From contig JBFWNG010000003.1 in the NCBI GenBank assembly GCA_050251195.1, positions 550,442 to 614,441 on the forward strand: a DNA stretch of 64,000 bases, read 5' to 3'. Under the pieces are notes generated by a model, which did not search any database, had not been told where the DNA came from, and saw only the letters and a list, made by a program, of their open reading frames with translations. Within the stretch, counting starts at the first letter, position 1, and every line of letters starts with the position of its first letter. The DNA comes from JBFWNG01 sp050251195. GTDB lineage: Bacteria > Bdellovibrionota_B > Oligoflexia > Oligoflexales > Oligoflexaceae. Made by a program: the position numbers and the translations under genes. This document shows, piece by piece, positions 58,876 through 64,000 of this stretch.

Positions 58876-59286
58876 ATGGACTCGTCAGGCTATTCCCGAA
58901 CGAGTTGTTTCCCAAAGTCCTCTCGACTCTGTAAGCGCAAAGAATTCACATCAGTGTTTGACAACGGTAAGAAGTTCGTCAGCCGCTGCGTTGTTGTCGT
59001 TGCGCGGGACCAAAAAGTCGATGATGAGGCTAAATTGGGCATTGTCGTTTCGCGAAAGGTCGGAAACGCGGTAGTGCGCAATAGGCTAAAGAGACAAATT
59101 CGCGAGCACTTTAGACAGAAGAAAGAAAGCCTCAAGGGGTTTGAAATAGTCGTTATAGGACGTCATGTCGCAAAGGGAGCAGCCACCCACGAGGTTGGAG
59201 CGTCTCTCAAACAGTGCTTTGATTCGATGCTGAAGAAAAAAGAAACGCAAAGAAGTTTTTCAGCTGGCAAGAATGATGTTTCTTAA
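58876..59286 (+). CDS. rnpA: Ribonuclease P protein component
   Basis: The 136-residue protein is the basic subunit of RNase P, which matures tRNA 5' ends. SRLCKRKEFTSVFDNGKKFV near residue 16 and KLGIVVSRKVGNAVVRNRLK with RNR motif (about 55-75) are diagnostic, followed by REHFRQ. The N-terminal 14 residues and C-terminal tail are variable. It overlaps the yidD start by 14 bases, as in many bacteria. Confidence 0.95.
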   Translation: MDSSGYSRTSCFPKSSRLCKRKEFTSVFDNGKKFVSRCVVVVARDQKVDDEAKLGIVVSRKVGNAVVRNRLKRQIREHFRQKKESLKGFEIVVIGRHVAKGAATHEVGASLKQCFDSMLKKKETQRSFSAGKNDVS

Positions 59287-59488
59287 AAGCCTATTTATTT
59301 TTTTCATAAGGCTATACCAAATGACTATTTCACCGTTTCTCGGTCCAAGGTGTCGGTTTTTCCCGTCTTGCTCGGAATATGCGGCGGAGTGTCTTAAGAA
59401 ATACAACACAGCGGCGGCTTTAAAAAAGGGAACTCTAAGAATCTTTCGCTGTCATCCATTTAATCCGGGCGGAGTAGACTTACCATGA
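59273..59488 (+). CDS. yidD: Membrane protein insertion efficiency factor YidD
   Basis: The 71-residue protein shows the YidD pattern: IRLYQMTISPFLGPRCRFFP then SCSEYAAECLKKY, and IFRCHPFNPGGVDLP at the end. It helps insertion of membrane proteins by YidC. The conserved cysteines and the CRFFPSCSEYA block make assignment secure. It overlaps rnpA by 14 bases and yidC by four. Confidence 0.95.
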   Translation: MMFLKSLFIFFIRLYQMTISPFLGPRCRFFPSCSEYAAECLKKYNTAAALKKGTLRIFRCHPFNPGGVDLP

Positions 59489-61137
59489 ATTGGGACAACA
59501 AATCGTTTTTGGCAATCATTATGTGTGCCCTTTTTTACCTAGGCTACACTCAATACCTCTCTAAAAAGTACCCCGGCTATGGAAAAAAACAAGTCGTAGA
59601 ATCGACGACGGAGCCCGCGGAAACCAAACCGAAACCTGAAGCGGCGGCCGAGGTGCCTGTTGAACCCACGACAGATGCTTCTGGCTCAGAAACCGCGGCA
59701 GTCCAAACGCTTCCCGCCGACCAGCTGCGATTAGAGACAGGCGGAGCCATTTTTCAGTTCGATCAAAATCTTTCTGCATTAACAAGCGTTAAACTTAAGA
59801 AGTATGATGCGGACTCCAAGTCTCAGCCCGTCGAACTCGTCAAAGATGCCTTTGTTATCCAGGGCTCTGACCAGGTTGCCCAGAAGGCGCCGCGCGAAGG
59901 TTTCAGCGCGGAAAAACAACCGGGAAAACTTACTTTTTCAAAAACCGCCGGAAACTTTGAAATCGCACAACAGTTTAGCGTTACCGACAAAGACTATTTC
60001 CTGAATGTTGATATCACTTTCAAGAACATTTCTTCTGAGAAGCAAGAGCTGACCGGCGGCCTTTGGTCGCGGGACGTTATGCCGCTCCCTCCGAAGAAAA
60101 AGGGCTTCTTACCGGATGGCGGCGACAAGCAATCGGCGTTTGTGGAAGGCGTCGATGGAAAACATAAGTCGACCATCATGAGCAAATACTGCGACGATCC
60201 GGACGAGCCAGTGTTTGATCAAAAGAATGAGAAAATCGATTTTATTGGTTATGACAATCACTACTTCCTCTCGATTTTCCAGCCTAAGGACAAGGTAAGC
60301 GTCCTTATGGCTAAAGACGATTCCAACAAGGGATCGGAATGCGCCATGTTGCTTAAAGCGTATCAAGATTTCGGCATGGTAGGACCGGGGGAAGAAGTTA
60401 AATTAAGTTTTGTAGGTTTTTTTGGCCCAAAGGACTTGAGTGTTCTCCGAGCGCATGACGAAAAGTTGAAAGAGACCGTCAATTTCGGCATCTTTGCCGT
60501 CATCGCTTATCCTTTGCTCGTATCGATTAAGGCGTTACAGAAATTCACGCATAACTGGGGCGTGGCTATCATTCTGCTCACCATTATTTTGAAAGTATTA
60601 TTTTATCCGCTAACGAAGGCGGCAGCCGTTTCGATGAAGAAGATGCAGAAACTTCAGCCAGAGATGAACAATATCCGTTCGAAATACAAAGAGGATCCGC
60701 GAAAACAGCAGCAAGAGCTCATGCGTTATATGTCCGCTAATAAAGTTAATCCCGCGAAAGGCTGCTTGCCGATTCTTCCTCAGATTCCGGTGTTCATCGC
60801 ATTTTATAACGTTCTTTCACAGGCGATCGAACTTCGGCATGCCAATTTTATGTTCTGGATTACCGACCTGTCGGTGAAGGATCCCTATTATGTAACTCCT
60901 CTGATATTGGGGGGGTTCATGTTCCTGCAGCAGAAATTGACGCCCAATACAGCGGCGGATCCGAACCAACAAAAGATCATGATGATGATGCCAATAATCT
61001 TCACCGTGATGATGCTGTCTCTACCTGCGGGGATGGTGCTCTATATGATTACAAACACCGTTGTTTCCATCGGCCAACAGCAATGGCTTAACAGGAAACT
61101 CGACCATAGCTTAGCAACGATACCAGCTCGTTCGTAG
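59485..61137 (+). CDS. yidC: Membrane protein insertase YidC
   Basis: The 550-residue insertase has an N-terminal membrane segment (about 7-23), a Gly/Ala/Glu/Pro-rich linker (about 37-75) and the periplasmic beta-supersandwich P1 domain. The conserved core (about 345-540) includes HNWGVAIILLTIILKVLFYP, KVNPAKGCLPILPQIPVFIA and LPAGMVLYMITNTVVSIGQQ. It inserts proteins independently of or together with SecYEG. The P1 domain marks the Gram-negative type. It is followed by jag after a 47-bp gap. Confidence 0.95.
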   Translation: MNWDNKSFLAIIMCALFYLGYTQYLSKKYPGYGKKQVVESTTEPAETKPKPEAAAEVPVEPTTDASGSETAAVQTLPADQLRLETGGAIFQFDQNLSALTSVKLKKYDADSKSQPVELVKDAFVIQGSDQVAQKAPREGFSAEKQPGKLTFSKTAGNFEIAQQFSVTDKDYFLNVDITFKNISSEKQELTGGLWSRDVMPLPPKKKGFLPDGGDKQSAFVEGVDGKHKSTIMSKYCDDPDEPVFDQKNEKIDFIGYDNHYFLSIFQPKDKVSVLMAKDDSNKGSECAMLLKAYQDFGMVGPGEEVKLSFVGFFGPKDLSVLRAHDEKLKETVNFGIFAVIAYPLLVSIKALQKFTHNWGVAIILLTIILKVLFYPLTKAAAVSMKKMQKLQPEMNNIRSKYKEDPRKQQQELMRYMSANKVNPAKGCLPILPQIPVFIAFYNVLSQAIELRHANFMFWITDLSVKDPYYVTPLILGGFMFLQQKLTPNTAADPNQQKIMMMMPIIFTVMMLSLPAGMVLYMITNTVVSIGQQQWLNRKLDHSLATIPARS

Positions 61138-61184
61138 AATAGTAATGTTGTCAAATGTAGTTAAAGTGAAAGAGGGGAAAAAAC

Positions 61185-62012
61185 ATGCAAAAACAACAAT
61201 CAAAGGTTCGCGTTACCGCGAAGAGTCTAGAAGAAGCCATTTCCGAAGCTGCTCGAGATTTAGGAATTCCTGACGAGAATGTAGATTTTGAAATAGTATC
61301 TCAAAGCAACGGCGGACTTTTTTCTTTTTTCGGCAATAAAAAAGTCGAGCTTTTAGCCTGGGATAAGCGTGGCACAAAGCCTGAGAAGAAGGTGGTGCCT
61401 GACGCCAAGATTGAGGCCCCACCGCCGCCCAGAAGGGCTGCCAGAAGCATCGCCAAAGACGATGGTCTCGACACAGACGAAGTAGCAAGTGAAGAACCTA
61501 AGGTAGAGCTGACAGCCGAAGAAGTTGAAGCGCTCAAAGAAGACCTGAGAAATTTTTGTGCAGAGATTTGTTCGTATATCGTAGGGGAAAAGGTCGAAGT
61601 ACGCGCGCTGGTCGAAGACGACAGGCTCGTACTGGACATCAACAATGACGAAATAATGACCCAGATATCTAAAAATACAAAGCTCGCGGAATCTATGGAG
61701 CATATCCTTAGAAAAAAACCTCGTTATCTTAAAAGAGAATTGCCCTTTAGGATCTTTGTCGACGTAAACGGCGTACGGCAAAAGCGCGAACAGGATCTCA
61801 TTGAGATGGCGCAAGATCTTTCCGCGAAAGTTTCAGAGAACAAGCGGCCCATCGTCCTCAACTATAAGAGTTCCTATGACAGGAAGATTATTCACATGGC
61901 ATTGGACAAGGACGACCGCGTATACACCAAATCCATTGGCAGCGGTCCCAATCGAAAACTTATGATCCTCCCCGCAACCAAGAAAGCCGGAGAGCAGGCA
62001 GAGCAACAGTAA
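61185..62012 (+). CDS. jag: Jag/KhpB RNA-binding protein
   Basis: This 275-residue protein has an N-terminal Jag-N domain (about 8-60, LEEAISEAARDLGIPDENVDF and GLFSFFGNKKVE), an acidic linker, a KH domain (about 115-190) and an R3H domain (about 200-262) that includes RPIVLNYKSSYDRKIIHMAL. The R3H signature R...H is present as RKIIH. GAGGGG precedes the ATG. It is coded after yidC and two bases before mnmE, the standard order; homologues bind RNA and affect cell division or envelope regulation. Confidence 0.93.
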   Translation: MQKQQSKVRVTAKSLEEAISEAARDLGIPDENVDFEIVSQSNGGLFSFFGNKKVELLAWDKRGTKPEKKVVPDAKIEAPPPPRRAARSIAKDDGLDTDEVASEEPKVELTAEEVEALKEDLRNFCAEICSYIVGEKVEVRALVEDDRLVLDINNDEIMTQISKNTKLAESMEHILRKKPRYLKRELPFRIFVDVNGVRQKREQDLIEMAQDLSAKVSENKRPIVLNYKSSYDRKIIHMALDKDDRVYTKSIGSGPNRKLMILPATKKAGEQAEQQ

Positions 62013-62014
62013 AC

Positions 62015-63424
62015 ATGAGTCGGGATACAGAGCCAGCAATACGCCCGGGCACGCCCGGGCTTAATTTTGACACCACTATCGCTGCAGTCGCAAGCGGTGT
62101 TCCCAGCGCTATCTCTATTATTCGGATTAGCGGACCTAACGCTCATTCCGTTCTCGATAAAGTGGTTATTCGAAAATCGAAGTCGTCTTCTGCGGAACCC
62201 CTAAGCTGGCGAAAGTTGCTGTTATGCTCCGTGATTGATCCTCAAACAAATAGAGTGGTGGACGAACCGCTTTGTGCCTTCTTTCGCGCGCCATACTCCT
62301 ACACCGGCGAAGACATGGTGGAAATGTTCTGCCATGGCGGTCCCTATATTGTGTCCAAAGTGTTGGAAATTCTCTATGCCCAAGGGATAGAAGCGGCAAA
62401 GGCTGGCGAATTCACGTACCGAGCTTATCTCAACGGTAAAATGGACCTCACCCAGGCGGAGGGCGTCCGCGCGCTCACTCAAGCGCAAACCACCCACCAA
62501 TGGGCAGCAGCCAAACAACTCTACGGCGGCCGTCTCTCAACGCTGATAGCTGATTTGAGAAATCACCTGATATCGGCATGCGCTTTTCTCAACGCTCGAA
62601 TTGATTTTCCGGAGGAAGGCGACGTCAAAATAGAGCTCGATCAGGCCGTTGAATTGGTTCGGAAAGTCCAACATTCCATCAACGATCTAACCGCAAGTTA
62701 TGACAAAGGGCGAATCTCGACCCAGGGCCTCCGCGTGGCTCTCATAGGCCAGCCTAACGTCGGCAAGTCAACGCTACTCAATACGATCTTGCGCTGCGAA
62801 CGCGCCATAGTCACTGACATCGCCGGAACGACTCGGGATTACATTGAAGAAACATGTCTTATCAAGGGCCGGCTTATTCGCATCATCGACACGGCGGGCA
62901 TACGCGAAGCGGACAATATTGTGGAGAAGATGGGCGTGGAAAAATCGTTAAAACTCGCTTCCCAGTCCGACCTCGTGTTGCTCATTTCGAGTGCCGACAT
63001 CGCCCCAACCCCTGAGTGGCAACAGATCTCGGCCGAAATCGAAAGATCTGTCGACGTGATCAAGATCGTCAGCAAAGCGGATTTGCCCCTTCCGAGCTGG
63101 GTTTCGAACGGGTATCTTCCTCTGTCTTGTAAATCCGGGCACAATCTTGGCCGTCTCGAAGACGCACTGGTGGAGAAAATTGACAGCTGTGTTTTGAAAA
63201 ATGAAGAGGATGTTTGCATCACATCGACGCGGCATCTTCACGCCCTTACTGTGGCTTCCAACTGTTTGGAGAAGTTTTTTGTCGCACGTGGGGAGGGGCT
63301 TTACGACGAGTGTCTTATGTTTGAATTGGAGCAGGCGTTGAAGGCGCTTTCTGAAGTTATTGGACATGTGGATGCCGAAGACATTTTTGATAAGATTTTT
63401 TCTGAATTTTGTATTGGTAAATAA
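62015..63424 (+). CDS. mnmE: tRNA modification GTPase MnmE
   Basis: At 469 residues it forms, with MnmG, the complex that makes 5-carboxymethylaminomethyl-uridine in the anticodon wobble position. The N-terminal TrmE domain has TIAAVASGVPSAISIIRISG and FHRAPYS-like FRAPYSYTGEDMVEM. The G domain (about 225-385) has GQPNVGKSTLLN, TTRDYIEE, DTAGIRE and SKADLP. The C-terminal CIGK is the catalytic Cys motif. mnmG (gidA), the usual next gene, is not within the window. A repeat region follows. Confidence 0.96.
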   Translation: MSRDTEPAIRPGTPGLNFDTTIAAVASGVPSAISIIRISGPNAHSVLDKVVIRKSKSSSAEPLSWRKLLLCSVIDPQTNRVVDEPLCAFFRAPYSYTGEDMVEMFCHGGPYIVSKVLEILYAQGIEAAKAGEFTYRAYLNGKMDLTQAEGVRALTQAQTTHQWAAAKQLYGGRLSTLIADLRNHLISACAFLNARIDFPEEGDVKIELDQAVELVRKVQHSINDLTASYDKGRISTQGLRVALIGQPNVGKSTLLNTILRCERAIVTDIAGTTRDYIEETCLIKGRLIRIIDTAGIREADNIVEKMGVEKSLKLASQSDLVLLISSADIAPTPEWQQISAEIERSVDVIKIVSKADLPLPSWVSNGYLPLSCKSGHNLGRLEDALVEKIDSCVLKNEEDVCITSTRHLHALTVASNCLEKFFVARGEGLYDECLMFELEQALKALSEVIGHVDAEDIFDKIFSEFCIGK

Positions 63425-63513
63425 TTCTTTTTTTGGCTGGCGCCCCCTGGTGTTTAGGTCTTTTCTTTCGATAAATTTCTTTTTTCCTTTTTTGTATTTG
63501 GCATTTGGTCTTT

Positions 63514-63553
63514 GGTTTTTGTATTTGGTTTTTGTATTTGGTTTTTTGTATCC
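63514..63553 (+). repeat. 13-nt T-rich tandem repeat
   Basis: Three successive units of GGTTTTTGTATTT type run from 63514-63526, 63527-63539 and 63540-63553 (last one 14 nt with an extra T). A partial relative lies at about 63488-63505. The T-rich composition extends over the first 140 bases after mnmE. Confidence 0.75.
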
Positions 63554-63566
63554 GAGACAACTGTTC

Positions 63567-63693
63567 CCGTCAGAGATGAGGCGGTCATCCTCTCCCGCCT
63601 GACCGTTCGCTGCGCTTCCTGCTCCGCTCACTCGCACTCCGCTCCCGCTCCGTAGCGTCCGGCGGGAGAGGATGACCGCCTCATCTCTGACGG
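63567..63693 (+). repeat. 127-nt inverted-arm element, copy 1
   Basis: The left arm 63567-63599 and right arm 63661-63693 are perfect 33-nt reverse complements. They enclose a 61-nt centre at 63600-63660 that is pyrimidine-rich on this strand and does not obviously fold on itself. The arms end in CCGTCAG and CTGACGG. The centre is an exact reverse complement of the centre of copy 2. Confidence 0.9.
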
Positions 63694-63834
63694 ATGTAGC
63701 AATTGTTTTAGTTAAGAGAAAAAAGCAATGCCGCTTGAATTGCTTGGAGCGCTCAACAACCCAAATTTTTATCTGAAACGCTGAAATCGCTTATAACCTG
63801 AATTCTTATATTCAAATCAACGCAGATGCTGCTT

Positions 63835-63961
63835 CCGTCAGGGGTGGTGCTCCTTGCCTCCCGCGCGGGACGCTACGGAGCGGGAGCGGAGTGCGAGTGA
63901 GCGGAGCAGGAAGCGCAGCGAACGGTCACGCGCGGGAGGCAAGGAGCACCACCCCAGACGG
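63835..63961 (-). repeat. 127-nt inverted-arm element, copy 2 (reverse orientation)
   Basis: The left arm 63835-63867 and right arm 63929-63961 are 33 nt and pair at 32 of 33 positions (one T to A change next to the outer end). The centre 63868-63928 is 61 nt and matches copy 1 exactly in reverse orientation. The arm sequence differs from copy 1 at many inner positions, but its outer CCGTCAG and the inner CTCCCGC block are shared. Confidence 0.9.
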
Positions 63962-64000
63962 GACCAGGTGTTACGTAAATTAGGAGATTAGATTAGGAGA

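Larger units (their letters stand above)
63425..64000. other. Gene-free region with paired hairpin elements and T-rich tandem repeats
   Basis: This 576-nt stretch after mnmE has no supportable gene. Its first third is strongly T-rich on the plus strand and contains a 13-nt tandem repeat (63514-63553). The rest holds the two 127-nt hairpin elements at 63567-63693 and 63835-63961. Between them is a short unremarkable spacer. The window ends inside it, so the downstream gene is unseen. Confidence 0.8.

Noticed and set aside
62948..63637. Minus-strand frame running from mnmE into the T-rich region
   Set aside because: It is antisense to mnmE and its Lys/Gln-rich N-terminal part comes only from the T-rich tandem repeat.
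63567..63961. Integron attC sites or linear-replicon telomere hairpins
   Set aside because: The arms are nearly perfect, with no bulged bases or R/L box pattern, and no integrase gene is nearby. A telomere would lie at a contig end, but the sequence continues past both elements.

Overview
The window reads as one chromosomal stretch of a Gram-negative, flagellated, LPS-bearing bacterium. It carries heptosyltransferase-type and Kdo transferase genes, FlgD and FliK, many lipoproteins, outer-membrane-barrel-like proteins, and an ABC-dependent surface-polysaccharide locus. Two conserved housekeeping blocks are present: rplU-rpmA-obgE-nadD-rsfS-rlmH and rpmH-rnpA-yidD-yidC-jag-mnmE. Gene content and style would fit a Bdellovibrionota or former Deltaproteobacteria lineage, but this is an inference from gene order and not a database result.

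Layout. 1-6.3 kb: a truncated Cys-rich gene end, a Sel1-repeat protein, an ExoD-like and a TerC-like membrane protein, a barrel-like protein, GmhA and a nucleoside transporter. 6.3-18.5 kb: a polysaccharide locus with six glycosyltransferase-type genes, Wzm/Wzt ABC exporter, a WbdD-like methyltransferase, small accessory proteins, a receiver/Hpt-like regulator and a divergent LysR regulator. 18.6-21.4 kb: mixed small genes and one tRNA-Arg. 21.4-33.7 kb: an apparent eleven-gene minus-strand operon behind a good sigma70-type promoter, running from membrane protein and lipoproteins through a TolB-like propeller, an orphan peptide-binding protein, a PilZ protein and a two-component pair to dapF and a flippase-like membrane protein. 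33.7-37.6 kb: LPS core genes and RNase G. 37.6-40.7 kb: flgD and fliK. 41-48.2 kb: ribosomal protein/GTPase/NAD/ribosome-maturation block, comF, mutS and a DksA-like gene. 48.3-57.5 kb: TPR lipoprotein, ftsB, uvrD/pcrA, glmS, a GlmU-N-like gene, an Fe-S scaffold-like gene, HEAT, VOC and alr. 57.5-63.4 kb: a Cys-repeat secreted protein, then rpmH to mnmE.

The most unusual feature is at the right end (63567-63961). Two 127-nt elements each have 33-nt inverted arms around a 61-nt centre. The centres are identical but lie in opposite orientation, while the arms differ between the two copies and still pair with themselves (33/33 and 32/33). Shorter hairpins with a constant GCGAAGCG-type loop and differing stems occur at 154, 18612 and 44234, and a separate palindromic repeat cluster sits in front of comF. 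Other points of interest are the 12-kb envelope/signalling operon, a methyltransferase apparently split into separate genes, a secreted protein made of Cys-pair repeats, and a GlmU-like protein lacking the acetyltransferase half. No CRISPR array, prophage, transposase gene or rRNA was found.
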